Shown here: positions 1-8,143 of the stretch, piece by piece
How the letters are laid out: the number at the start of each line of letters is the position of its first letter
Numbering within the stretch: position 1 is the first letter of the stretch
DNA from: a virus
DNA: 36,117 bases
Virus record (IMG/VR): IMGVR_UViG_3300032086_001102
Location: 1-36,117 of that record
Reading direction: 5' to 3' (one strand)
Position numbers and translations under genes: made by a program
The notes under the pieces: generated by a model
The model's input: the letters and a program-made list of their open reading frames with translations, nothing else
Told to the model about the DNA's origin: nothing
Databases searched by the model: none

Positions 1-1754
1 TAGATTCTGATGGTTACGTAAATAATAATGTAACCTTCAAGAAATCTTTCCAACTAGGGAACGTCAACTTTGGAACTACCTATGCACTAGGACAGCTTGA
101 CTTTGGTGGAGTATATACTCACCACTTTAAGGTTACCATATCTTCTTATGGAGTCATCAAAGAATATGATTTCCACGGATATCAAAACAGTCTTAATAAA
201 CTTGTAAAAGGTCACAATAGAGCAGACAACAGATATTCAGATATAGATGTTATCATAGAGAGTATTCGTAATGGTAGCAATGAGATAACTGGCGTTAAGA
301 TTGGTGTTAAGAATGGAAGTTCAAGCCAAAACGATTACGTATACAGTGCTACTGTAGAGTGCTTGTCTCAGTACTCGGATTGGACAGACTTATCTTCAAA
401 TACAACTCTCACAGAGGAATCAGTAAATCTTGTATCAAAACAAGATGTTGGTGGTGAGGTAATGTACATCAACCAATATAGCCAAAAGGTTGGTATTGGT
501 ACGTTTGCTCCTGAAACCGAGCTTCACGTTAACGGAACTCTTAGAGTGCATAGACCTGACGGATCTAACTATATAGATGCCTATGTAAACGGTTCTAACT
601 ATTCTGTAATAGAAAGTAAATATAACGGGTTAGATATAAAAACTCTAGCAGGTGCTGGAACTCCTCACATAAGACTGTTACCTGGAACAAATGGTAACGT
701 TGGTATAGGAACAACTAGTCCAGTTTCTAATTACAAGCTTCACGTTGACGGTACAGGTAGACCTGCCTTATTTGATTCTACAAATGCTGTATCTACAGTT
801 AAAATTGCAAACAACAGCACAGGTAATGGTACGTACAGTGGTTTAGACTTCACTGTAAACAGTACTTCAAACAATAATATCAATTCCTACGGGATGCCTT
901 TAGTGTTTGGTACTAGTTCAACTAATGGTACTAACGTTACTGAACGTATGCGTATCACTTCAGATGGTAAGGTTGGTATTGGTACAACCTCACCTGCATA
1001 TAAGTTTGTAGTTGATGCAGGAGGAACGTATGCTGGTTTATTTAATTCAACAAATAGATATAAGGTAGGACTTTCTCACAACGGAACAGAGGAGTGGTGG
1101 TTTGTTGCTGATTCTGACGGTAGCTTCAGGATACACGAAAACGCAGTAGGAGATAAGTTCACCATTAAAGCAGGAGGTAATGTTGGTATTGGGACAACAT
1201 CTCCGGGAGCTAAGTTGGATGTAAATGGTGAAATCAGAGCTTCATTGTTTAGAGATAGAGATAATACTTCTTACTACATAAATCCATCAGGATCTACATC
1301 AGCAATTCTATCGGGTAAAGTCGGTGTGGGTACTACTTCTCCAGCAGCCCCTCTACACGTAGAACCAGCTTCGGATTACAAAGTAATTAAGTTGGGTGGA
1401 GATACCATATCTCACTATACTATTACTGGCTTCACTAATCACACTTTGACTCTAACTTGTGGTTCTTATTATCAAGCAGAAGTAGTTATTACTGCTAACC
1501 AAACAAATAGCGGGGGATACAATAACTGGTATGTTAGAGGCATATGGTCAAACAATCATACTTCTCATCATTGGGACATTCTAGAAGAAATCGGTTATTT
1601 GACTGGGAGCGACTTCTCTTTCACTAATGGTCAGAACGATGTAGAAAACTCAGGGAAACTTACAATATCGCACACATACAATAATGGCTCTTTTGTTAAT
1701 ATGACGGTGAGGGTTACGGATATGTACGGAACTCACTCATACTCAATATCTTAA
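1..1754 (+). CDS. Tail fibre protein A with VGIGTTSP repeats (5' partial)
   Basis: The frame is open from base 3 of the window to the TAA at 1752-1754 (583 codons visible), so the true start lies upstream; the TTG at 363 is only an in-frame Leu codon. The first ~120 residues form a distinct region without the repeat. After that come five copies of a VGIGTTSP-type motif followed by a short KLHV-like strand, separated by 40-90 variable residues, and a unique C-terminal cap of about 125 residues rich in aromatic and Asn/Thr residues. Such repeats are common in large fibre or surface proteins of Bacteroidota and their phages, where they probably form a trimeric beta-stalk. Role inferred: receptor-binding fibre. 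It lies 9 bases upstream of a second gene with the same repeats. No chaperone domain is seen at its C terminus. Confidence 0.8.
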   Translation, partial: DSDGYVNNNVTFKKSFQLGNVNFGTTYALGQLDFGGVYTHHFKVTISSYGVIKEYDFHGYQNSLNKLVKGHNRADNRYSDIDVIIESIRNGSNEITGVKIGVKNGSSSQNDYVYSATVECLSQYSDWTDLSSNTTLTEESVNLVSKQDVGGEVMYINQYSQKVGIGTFAPETELHVNGTLRVHRPDGSNYIDAYVNGSNYSVIESKYNGLDIKTLAGAGTPHIRLLPGTNGNVGIGTTSPVSNYKLHVDGTGRPALFDSTNAVSTVKIANNSTGNGTYSGLDFTVNSTSNNNINSYGMPLVFGTSSTNGTNVTERMRITSDGKVGIGTTSPAYKFVVDAGGTYAGLFNSTNRYKVGLSHNGTEEWWFVADSDGSFRIHENAVGDKFTIKAGGNVGIGTTSPGAKLDVNGEIRASLFRDRDNTSYYINPSGSTSAILSGKVGVGTTSPAAPLHVEPASDYKVIKLGGDTISHYTITGFTNHTLTLTCGSYYQAEVVITANQTNSGGYNNWYVRGIWSNNHTSHHWDILEEIGYLTGSDFSFTNGQNDVENSGKLTISHTYNNGSFVNMTVRVTDMYGTHSYSIS

Positions 1755-4730
1755 AAATAAAAAATGGGAATACTAACTCAGACTCATAACGGATTAAACT
1801 TTCTAGGTACTGAAGCTCATATCCAGGCTGACGGATCTACCAAAATGACCATTAAAAGTGATGGCAAAGTAGGTATAGGTACTGCAAGTCCAACCGCTAA
1901 GCTTCAAGTAGGTGGTGGAACAAGTAACTCTGGTTCTACTACAGCTATGTTTAGTAGCAACTCTGATGGTATTTTAAATGCTTTGTCGCTTGTAAATACA
2001 TCTGGAGGGTCAAACGGAAGAGGTGTTAGACTGTCTTTCCATAATCAATCTTCTTGGTCAGCTACAGGGGCAATACAAACTATACAGACTAGTGGCACCC
2101 ACGCTGCTTTAGCCTTTATGACGTACGGTGGCAGCTTAACCGAAAAAATGCGTATTACCTCTGACGGCAACGTTGGTATCGGTGTAACCAACCCAGACAG
2201 AAGACTCAAAGTAAACGGTAGAGTTGCTTTCTATGAATATAGTGGGTCTTGGGCTACTAATATAGCTCACTCTAACTTTCAAGTAGCTACACTAATAAAC
2301 AATAGTGCCGGTACATCGGGTAGCTCTATAGGCTCTTATATGAAAATTTCCGCAGCTGCTACAGGCGCTACAGGAACTTTTTCTGATTTTAGATCAAGAG
2401 CATATGCCGAAAACACAACGGTAAACACAGACTGGTTAGTAAACTATCTTGCTGAATACAGAAACTACACATCTACTAGCTCTGTAACGCTCGGCAATCA
2501 CGCTGGTCTTTGGGTAAAACCTTTAGGTGTTGCCGGGTCTGCTACAGTCACAAACAACTACGGTGTATACTTAGATATAGGTACTAACGCAACAAACAAC
2601 TACGGTATCTATCAAATCGGTTCTAATGTAGAAAACTACTTCCAAGGCAAAGTTGGTATTGGAACTACCTCCCCTAATCAGATATTAGATATTTCTGGAA
2701 CACAGGCTAAGATAAGAACATCTGGAGGAGGATGGTATATTTATAATACTTCTGATGGGTTTAGAGCTGCTTTGTATGATAATGGCACATACACCGGTAT
2801 TTTTGGTGATGGCACTGGAAGTAGTCCTTATATAGCTCTTAATAGCGGTAACGTTGGTATTGGTACCACTGGTCCATCTTATCCTTTACAAATAGACTCT
2901 GATCATACTGCTGTAGGTTTAAAAATTAGACAGCATACAAATAATGGATATGCTCCAGCTTCTATTTTGTTAGAAGCGACTTCCGCAAACTCTAGAGGTC
3001 AAGGGATGTTCCATTATAACACACAATCTAACAAGGCTTGGTTTACAGGCGTTGGATACAATAATAATAGCGACAAATGGTTTGTAGGTTACGAGGCTAA
3101 TACATCCTTTGACCCTAGGGTTGCAAGTTCAACATATGCTAAGATGACAATAACATCATCTGGTAATGTAGGTATTGGTACAACATCTCCAACAGAGAAG
3201 TTACATATACAAGCTAATACCAACGGTATCAATAAGGTACTTATTCAAAACGATAGTGATGGTTCCGGCGCATACGCTGCATTAGGTTTTCAAAGTGACT
3301 TCAACCATACCCACCATCCAGGAATTCATTTAACTGGTACAGGTAACACCTCTTATGCAGGTGCTAACTCATTAAACTTATATCAGTTTCATTCTAAACC
3401 TATCGGGTTTGTAACAAATAATTTACTTAGAGCTATTATCACTGGAGGAGGTAACGTTGGTATTGGAACAACAAACCCAACAGCTAAACTAGATATTGGT
3501 CCTGGTTCTAGTGGTGCTGATACAGTTGTAATGGTTGGTGGTACCGGTAATGGTAATCTTAAAGCTAGACACATTGAAGGAAAACTACACAATTCTACAG
3601 CTAGCGACATACTTCACTTAAACTATTATGCAGATGACGATGTTTCTATAGTTGCCGGTGGAGGTAATGTGATGATTGGTGCAGGTACTGCTATTGCTAA
3701 ACTAGATGTGGCGGGTGACACTAGATCAACAAACTTCCAAGTAAACAGTGGTGGCAGATATAAGATTGGTAACGCTAACCAATATATCACAGGTACTAAT
3801 GATACTGCAATTGATATTGTAACAGGAGGTTCAACCTCGCTTAGAGTTGCTCATAGTGGTAATGTAGGTATAGGCACTACTAGTCCATATACTAAGCTAG
3901 ACATTAGACCAGATACTATTACAGGACTAACACTGCCGACATTTGGTCAATCAGCACACTCCGGCTTACATATAGTTCCCTCAGGAACTGCAACTACTGA
4001 AGCTTGGTACGGTATTACATTTGGAAATACAGCAGGAGGAACATCAGAAAGAGAAAGAACTACAGCTGGTATTTTCACATCAGCACACGGTTCTTATGGT
4101 AATAAACTATACTTTGCAACATCAAACTCTTGGGCTACTGGAGCAGTATCTAGGATGATGATTGACCACAATGGTAACGTTGGTATCGGAACGACTAGTC
4201 CTGCTGAAAAGCTTCATATTCAGGGTTCTTTTACTAATAACACGTTTAAGGTTAAACCAAACTCTGACCACACCATTATATCTTCTGACCAAGAGTTTAG
4301 GATAAGCACTACTAATAGCGCAGACATTTTTATTGCTCCTAACGGATTAAAGAAGGCTGTATTTAAAGCTACAGGCAACGTAGGTATTGGAACTACTAGT
4401 CCCACTCAAAGATTGGATGTTAGAGGCGCTGCACTCATCGCAGTAGATTCTCCTGCTAATCCTTACGGAGGTTCTTTAGAGGTTTACAGAAATGCTACAA
4501 GAGCAAGTATTGTTATTCATCAAGAAAATGCAAGCTCTCAAGCACGTTTACATCTAAGAAGAGGAACTAATGATACCTACATCCAAACTGATTCTAATGG
4601 ATTTGAAATTAGAACAGATAGTCTTCTTTCAGGAGATCCTGCTTTAAGAATTGCCAATGGCGGTGATACAAAGATTTTCCAAAAACTAGCAGTTGGAAAT
4701 TTAAATCCAAGCGAAAAGCTACACGTTGCA
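486..4730 (+). repeat. Degenerate VGIGTTSP-coding repeat array over two fibre genes
   Basis: About 16 degenerate copies of a motif coding for G-(N/K)-V-G-I-G-T-T-S-P followed by a short KLHV/KLDI strand: five in the first fibre gene and about eleven in the second, at irregular spacing of roughly 100-350 bases. The DNA of the copies is similar (a ggtaatgttggtattgg-like core) but not identical. The units lie in the same frame, which argues for protein-level repetition. Several are followed by K-L-H/D-V/I, i.e. a regular beta-strand. Confidence 0.85.
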
Positions 4731-4910
4731 GGAAACATTAAGGCAACTGGATGGATTGGTAGAGACTCAAGCAACTACATTACATTTGATGAGACAAACA
4801 ACCACATTGACTTCTACGCAGGAGGCAACTGGGTGGCTCGTATGGAGGCAGACGGTGACCTACACGTTAAGGGAGATGTAATCGCATTCTCAAATATATT
4901 CAACCCGTAA
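1764..4910 (+). CDS. Tail fibre protein B with VGIGTTSP repeats
   Basis: A 1048-residue protein made almost entirely of VGIGTTSP-type repeats with variable inserts. The ATG at 1764 follows an A-rich stretch and starts 9 bases after the upstream fibre gene stops. The C terminus reads like the stalk that in many phage fibres leads into an S74 (endosialidase-type) intramolecular chaperone (LHVKGDVIAFS), but the ORF stops four residues later. No S74 domain is seen in any frame downstream. Expected location is the virion surface as a trimeric fibre. Two adjacent genes with the same repeats may form a two-part fibre or be products of duplication. Function is inferred from repeats and neighbours; there is no direct enzymatic motif. 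Confidence 0.8.
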   Translation: MGILTQTHNGLNFLGTEAHIQADGSTKMTIKSDGKVGIGTASPTAKLQVGGGTSNSGSTTAMFSSNSDGILNALSLVNTSGGSNGRGVRLSFHNQSSWSATGAIQTIQTSGTHAALAFMTYGGSLTEKMRITSDGNVGIGVTNPDRRLKVNGRVAFYEYSGSWATNIAHSNFQVATLINNSAGTSGSSIGSYMKISAAATGATGTFSDFRSRAYAENTTVNTDWLVNYLAEYRNYTSTSSVTLGNHAGLWVKPLGVAGSATVTNNYGVYLDIGTNATNNYGIYQIGSNVENYFQGKVGIGTTSPNQILDISGTQAKIRTSGGGWYIYNTSDGFRAALYDNGTYTGIFGDGTGSSPYIALNSGNVGIGTTGPSYPLQIDSDHTAVGLKIRQHTNNGYAPASILLEATSANSRGQGMFHYNTQSNKAWFTGVGYNNNSDKWFVGYEANTSFDPRVASSTYAKMTITSSGNVGIGTTSPTEKLHIQANTNGINKVLIQNDSDGSGAYAALGFQSDFNHTHHPGIHLTGTGNTSYAGANSLNLYQFHSKPIGFVTNNLLRAIITGGGNVGIGTTNPTAKLDIGPGSSGADTVVMVGGTGNGNLKARHIEGKLHNSTASDILHLNYYADDDVSIVAGGGNVMIGAGTAIAKLDVAGDTRSTNFQVNSGGRYKIGNANQYITGTNDTAIDIVTGGSTSLRVAHSGNVGIGTTSPYTKLDIRPDTITGLTLPTFGQSAHSGLHIVPSGTATTEAWYGITFGNTAGGTSERERTTAGIFTSAHGSYGNKLYFATSNSWATGAVSRMMIDHNGNVGIGTTSPAEKLHIQGSFTNNTFKVKPNSDHTIISSDQEFRISTTNSADIFIAPNGLKKAVFKATGNVGIGTTSPTQRLDVRGAALIAVDSPANPYGGSLEVYRNATRASIVIHQENASSQARLHLRRGTNDTYIQTDSNGFEIRTDSLLSGDPALRIANGGDTKIFQKLAVGNLNPSEKLHVAGNIKATGWIGRDSSNYITFDETNNHIDFYAGGNWVARMEADGDLHVKGDVIAFSNIFNP

Positions 4911-4911
4911 T

Positions 4912-5814
4912 ATGGCATTACAAAGTAGCGGACAAATAAGCATAACAAACATAAAGACAGAGTTAGGGAACACAAGCGGTTCTCTAACTACACTGTCTAC
5001 TGCTGCCGGTAAAACAGCACCACACGCAATGAGCGAGTTCTATGGATATAGTTCTTACACGAACAGCCATTACTACGCTAACGATGGTACTAATGATTAC
5101 ATTACTGGATACAAAACAGGAAACACTCCGTTTGACATCAACACCACTCAAGACTTGTCGTTCAACTTCTGGGTGAGAATTAAAAGCGGTACAAAGAACA
5201 ACGAGACTCTTTGGAACTTCGGTAGTACAAACACAGACGGTAACAACCGAATCTTTATGCAGTACATCGCAAGTTCTAATAGATTGCTATGCCGTGTTAG
5301 AACGAACTCGGTAAACTTTGATCGTCAATACGGGTTGCACGACAACAGCTCTGCCACAGGAATCACAAACAGTTCTACAGGATGGACTACTGGGCAGCGT
5401 GGTAACGTAAACTCAGACAACTTCTGTATGCTCACTCTCACCTATGACGCATCGCAGACCAACGCAGCTAACGCTTTTAAGCTGTACTGGAATGGTTCAG
5501 AGCTTACATCTCAAGCGGCAGCAAGCAGTGGTACTCGTACAGCTGTTCGTGCTGATTACTTTAGATTCTGTGAGAACATCCACACAACCGCTTCTGCAGG
5601 TAACGCTAATGTAGATATTGACGAGTTCAAAATATATACAGATATACTAACCGCCTCTGAGATTAGCACCCTGTACAATAGTGGTACAATAACAGACAGC
5701 TCACAGACACACTCAAGCAGTTTGTTGACGGAATGGACTTTTGATGATGATGAACACGATTCTTCAGGTTTGTACGACTCACAAATCGTTGGAGGCTCAA
5801 GAACAGCTTATTAA
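4912..5814 (+). CDS. LamG/concanavalin-like virion surface protein
   Basis: 300 residues. The N terminus (MALQSSGQISITNIKTELG) is the kind of start found on many phage tail or decoration proteins, and the SEFYGYSS segment near residues 40-48 is the usual end of that anchor. Residues ~60-290 look like a LamG/concanavalin-type jelly roll: a LSFNFWVRI strand, a FCMLTLTYD strand, KLYWNG, and a closing DEFKIYTDILTASEISTLYN segment typical of this fold. Such domains bind glycans, so a role in host surface recognition or capsid decoration is inferred. The start is 1 base after the fibre B stop, and the next microgene starts at its stop (TAATG). Confidence 0.75.
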   Translation: MALQSSGQISITNIKTELGNTSGSLTTLSTAAGKTAPHAMSEFYGYSSYTNSHYYANDGTNDYITGYKTGNTPFDINTTQDLSFNFWVRIKSGTKNNETLWNFGSTNTDGNNRIFMQYIASSNRLLCRVRTNSVNFDRQYGLHDNSSATGITNSSTGWTTGQRGNVNSDNFCMLTLTYDASQTNAANAFKLYWNGSELTSQAAASSGTRTAVRADYFRFCENIHTTASAGNANVDIDEFKIYTDILTASEISTLYNSGTITDSSQTHSSSLLTEWTFDDDEHDSSGLYDSQIVGGSRTAY

Positions 5815-5933
5815 TGTATACAATAGAACCTTATGATGAAGCCTCAACCGTGTTTGAGGTATGGCAAGACAATGCTGTGGTTTGCTTTATGGGAACCCAC
5901 GAGGAATGCCAGCAATGGATTGATAGTCAATAA
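5814..5933 (+). CDS. 39-residue microprotein
   Basis: The ATG overlaps the preceding stop as TAATG, and the frame runs 39 codons to TAA. The product begins MYTIEPYDEAS and ends QQWIDSQ; it contains two Cys and two Trp and has no membrane segment. The tight coupling, the absence of a better frame here, and the -7 box just after its stop support it as real. The composition looks like a short alpha/beta fold of the type found in phage small ORFs. Function is unknown. Confidence 0.6.
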   Translation: MYTIEPYDEASTVFEVWQDNAVVCFMGTHEECQQWIDSQ

Positions 5934-5938
5934 TTACT

Positions 5939-5946
5939 ATCTTTGT
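5939..5946 (+). promoter_or_regulatory. Bacteroidota-type promoter -7 box
   Basis: TATCTTTG fits the TAnnTTTG consensus. A TTG at 5920-5922 may serve as the upstream element, though the spacing is a little short. It lies 27 bases before the ATG at 5974, in the only sizeable gap in this stretch. Confidence 0.6.
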
Positions 5947-5973
5947 AACGTTATAACATAAACATTTTTAAAA

Positions 5974-6336
5974 ATGCCTAACACTTACACTTGGGACTGT
6001 CGCACAGTAGACACATACCCATCTCACACAGACGCACAAGATCCTGCAAACACAGAGTCAGATGTAGTATACAACGTACACTGGCGTGTAACAGGTTCTG
6101 ACGGTACCAACGAAGCTACAGTAATCGGTACACAAACTATTGATGTTGACGACCTAGGAACATTCACTGCATTTGCAGACGTAACTCACGACAATATGAT
6201 TGCGTGGACGAAAGCTGCAATGGGTACAGACGCTGTATCAGACATTGAAGACTCTCTAGACTCACAACTAGTAGAACTAGCAACACCTACTTCTGTTACT
6301 CGTGTTATTGAGGACGCAGAAGAAGCCGCTGAATAA
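5974..6336 (+). CDS. DUF7936-like small phage protein
   Basis: 120 residues, acidic, beginning MPNTYTWDCRTVDTYP and carrying a VVYNVHWRVTGSDG strand, a central TFTAFADVTHDNMIAWTKAA segment and an acidic C terminus. This layout (a two-strand start, a WxxTG-type strand, then an I-x-W-x-K helix) matches my memory of a small protein family frequent in marine T7-like and T4-like phages (DUF7936). Its role is unknown; it usually lies near tail and fibre genes. Transcription probably starts at the promoter 27 bases upstream, and the stop overlaps the next start (TAATG). Confidence 0.6.
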   Translation: MPNTYTWDCRTVDTYPSHTDAQDPANTESDVVYNVHWRVTGSDGTNEATVIGTQTIDVDDLGTFTAFADVTHDNMIAWTKAAMGTDAVSDIEDSLDSQLVELATPTSVTRVIEDAEEAAE

Positions 6337-6782
6337 TGTGGTTTAGCGTACACGGTACGACAGGAGCAGCAATTACACTAGCCACTGGGGATTATGTCCT
6401 TGGTGGCTTAGTTGCTTTCGTGTCTCACTTTGTATGGGATTACGTTGGGGAGTCAGGACTAAAAGACCGATTCCACGCATTGACTATTGAGGCAACTTGT
6501 TTCGCTATGTTCCTTGTAGGTGGTTACCTTTTTGGTAACTTTTGGCTAGCATCCTTCGGATATGTTATGGGGTGTATGCCCGATCTTATTGATAAGCCTA
6601 GACGACTCATCTTTGGTAAGAAAGAATGGTTCAGCTGTCACAATGGAGTCGGTTTATTTCAATACAAAGGCAAGAAACTTGGATACCCTGTGAAGTACCC
6701 GTTAGATGACTTACAGACAGCACTTCTAAACTATGGAGTGTCAATCCTGTGGCTAGGAGCTGCCATCGTGTCCGCATTATAA
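6336..6782 (+). CDS. Membrane protein, YdjM-like hydrolase pattern
   Basis: 148 residues. The His at position 6 in HGTTG, a SHFVWD motif at ~30-35, a later PDLID and a CHN form a pattern of spaced His and Asp residues between hydrophobic segments. That recalls small membrane-bound metal-dependent hydrolases of the YdjM type; the resemblance is loose and not proven. Three or four TM segments are likely (about residues 17-37, 48-82 probably as two, and 128-148). The start is coupled to the upstream stop by TAATG. Candidate roles are modification of host membrane lipids or a lysis-related function; both are speculation. Confidence 0.55.
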   Translation: MWFSVHGTTGAAITLATGDYVLGGLVAFVSHFVWDYVGESGLKDRFHALTIEATCFAMFLVGGYLFGNFWLASFGYVMGCMPDLIDKPRRLIFGKKEWFSCHNGVGLFQYKGKKLGYPVKYPLDDLQTALLNYGVSILWLGAAIVSAL

Positions 6783-6791
6783 CTTTTGTAC

Positions 6792-6799
6792 TATATTTG
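6792..6799 (+). promoter_or_regulatory. Bacteroidota-type promoter -7 box
   Basis: TATATTTG is a perfect TAnnTTTG match, 31 bases before the ATG at 6831, in a 48-base gap. No clear TTG element at the expected upstream distance is seen. Confidence 0.6.
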
Positions 6800-6830
6800 T
6801 ATCACGTTAATTAACTTAAATATTTAAACT

Positions 6831-7088
6831 ATGGCTGACAAGCTAAAACTTTCGGAAGAAGAACTAAAGTCTATCCAGGCTGCGGTGTCTAATCTCAATC
6901 AAGCTAAGACTATCCTTGGCGATTTATCTAATCAAGCATACAAAGCACAGCTTCAAGTAGTATCTATGGAAGAGGCTATGGGTGCTGCTCAGAAGGAGCT
7001 TGAAGACAAGTATGGATCAATCTCTGTAGACCTTACAACAGGTGAATACGAAGAGGTTGTAGAAGAGGCTGAAGAGGTTACGGAATAA
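6831..7088 (+). CDS. Small coiled-coil phage protein
   Basis: 85 residues, acidic and Lys/Gln-rich. Residues ~8-62 show heptad-like spacing consistent with one long helix or coiled coil, followed by KYGSISVDLTTGEY and a Glu-rich tail. This architecture (helix, then a K-Y-G-x-x-x-V-x-L-x-T-G-E segment) is common in small uncharacterised phage proteins, but no function is known to me. It has its own promoter just upstream and a strong terminator just downstream, so it is a monocistronic unit, which suggests it is needed in its own amount. Confidence 0.65.
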   Translation: MADKLKLSEEELKSIQAAVSNLNQAKTILGDLSNQAYKAQLQVVSMEEAMGAAQKELEDKYGSISVDLTTGEYEEVVEEAEEVTE

Positions 7089-7112
7089 ACCAAACCTAAC
7101 TCGCTTACACAC

Positions 7113-7143
7113 AAGAGGTTACAGAAATGTAGCCTCTTTTTTT
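7113..7143 (+). terminator. Rho-independent terminator
   Basis: A 10-base-pair stem (AAGAGGTTAC against GTAGCCTCTT, one G-U pair) with a 6-base loop, followed by a T run. It ends the single-gene unit upstream and abuts the next promoter box. Confidence 0.85.
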
Positions 7144-7144
7144 A

Positions 7145-7152
7145 TACCTTTG
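7145..7152 (+). promoter_or_regulatory. Promoter -7 box giving a leaderless start
   Basis: TACCTTTG fits TAnnTTTG and ends only 4 bases before the ATG at 7157. With the usual distance to the start point, transcription would begin at or within a base or two of the ATG. The box directly follows the terminator T run. Confidence 0.6.
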
Positions 7153-7156
7153 TAAG

Positions 7157-7450
7157 ATGAAAGCGAAGAAAAAAGACTCAAGACTTGCTCGTGCAGGGGT
7201 ATCTGGTTACAATAAGCCTAAGCGTACGCCTAACCACCCTAAAAAATCACACATTGTTGTGGCTAAAGTAGGTGATAAGATCAAGACTATTCGCTTTGGA
7301 GAACAGGGAGCGAAGACTGCCGGAAAGCCAAAGGCAGGTGAGTCTGCTCGTATGAAGAAGAAGCGTGCATCGTTCAAAGCACGTCATCGTAGAAACATCG
7401 CAAAAGGTAAGCTATCCGCTGCCTACTGGGCGAATAAGGTTAAGTGGTAA
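7157..7450 (+). CDS. Basic small phage protein (KSHIVVAK family)
   Basis: 97 residues, strongly basic, starting MKAKKKDSRLARAG. The middle (HPKKSHIVVAKVGDKIKTIR) reads as a beta hairpin and is followed by FGEQGAKTAGK and a Lys/Arg helix ending SAAYWANKVKW. I recognise this pattern from small conserved proteins of marine phages, but no function is known. The charge suggests nucleic-acid binding or packaging with the genome. It is the first of three basic proteins in this cassette. Its ATG lies 4 bases after a promoter box (probably leaderless), and its stop overlaps the next start. Confidence 0.7.
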   Translation: MKAKKKDSRLARAGVSGYNKPKRTPNHPKKSHIVVAKVGDKIKTIRFGEQGAKTAGKPKAGESARMKKKRASFKARHRRNIAKGKLSAAYWANKVKW

Positions 7451-7830
7451 TGGGTAAGAAAGGACTAGCGAAAGTTAAAGACTTGTTTTGGTATAGCGAT
7501 AGCGAACCAAACGAAGTGCTTATTGCATTCTGTCACATTTTTGCTCTTCCTGCTGCGCTATGCGTAGACTTCGCTAATCCTTCTATTCCACTCATTCTAG
7601 CAGGTATTACTGCTGGTTGTTTTCAGATGTGGGCTGTTCTTTGGAACGGTACACTTCGTATGCGTTTATATGCTGTACAGATTGCAGCTCTTATCGCTAT
7701 TGGAACAGTAGAGAATTTATTTGTTGGTGGATTGCTAAACGGTAGCCGTATTGGATGGGCTATCATTATGCTGTTTGCTATTTGGAATACGATTAGAGTA
7801 TTTAAAGAGAAAGTAGAAAAAGGCTTGTAA
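7450..7830 (+). CDS. Multi-pass membrane protein
   Basis: 126 residues from the ATG at 7450, which overlaps the upstream stop as TAATG; an in-frame GTG at 7444 would add two residues but has no coupling advantage. Four hydrophobic segments are likely (about residues 22-40, 43-60, 70-88 and 95-112), preceded by a basic N terminus and followed by KEKVEKGL. There are no catalytic residues. It is immediately followed by a single-TM coiled-coil protein, so the pair may act together at the inner membrane, possibly holin-like. This is inference only. Confidence 0.6.
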   Translation: MGKKGLAKVKDLFWYSDSEPNEVLIAFCHIFALPAALCVDFANPSIPLILAGITAGCFQMWAVLWNGTLRMRLYAVQIAALIAIGTVENLFVGGLLNGSRIGWAIIMLFAIWNTIRVFKEKVEKGL

Positions 7831-8141
7831 TGGAGAATATCACGCAGATTATCATAACCGTTGTATCTGTTGCTGGGACAGCAGGGATTTGGCAATTCTT
7901 ACAAGCTAGATTAAAAGTCAAGTCCGAAGAAAGAAAGTCTCAACTAGAAAACAATGATGGTGTGCAATACCGCGATGATTTAAAGAACCGTGTAAGAAAT
8001 CTTGAGGCTTTATTAGCAGCAAGTAGTGACGAGAAAGATGAGCTCCGTAATCAAGTACTAGCGCTTACACAAGAGGTATCTGCTCTTCGTGTTAAAGTAG
8101 AGTTCTTGGAAAAAGAGAACGACAGACTTAAAAGCAGATAA
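7830..8141 (+). CDS. N-terminal TM plus coiled-coil protein
   Basis: 103 residues. One TM helix at ~5-25 (IIITVVSVAGTAGIW) is followed by a long heptad-rich helix (~45-103, with LEALLAAS and VEFLEKENDRLK). The topology resembles i-spanins and membrane-tethered coiled coils, but it is not next to the main lysis genes. It is coupled to the upstream membrane protein by TAATG. Small proteins of this shape occur in many marine phages without known function. Confidence 0.6.
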   Translation: MENITQIIITVVSVAGTAGIWQFLQARLKVKSEERKSQLENNDGVQYRDDLKNRVRNLEALLAASSDEKDELRNQVLALTQEVSALRVKVEFLEKENDRLKSR

Positions 8142-8143
8142 GC

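Noticed and set aside
363-1754. TTG at 363 as the start of the first fibre gene
   Set aside because: The same frame is open back to base 3 and reads as plausible protein, so the gene is simply cut by the window edge.
3389-4405. Antisense ORFs within the fibre B gene
   Set aside because: They translate the reverse of the VGIGTTSP repeats (VVPIPTLP-like strings) and have no coupling or start signals; they are shadows of the repeat composition.
486-4730. CRISPR array or diversity-generating element
   Set aside because: The repeats are degenerate, in frame and irregularly spaced; no reverse transcriptase, template repeat or cas gene is in the window.
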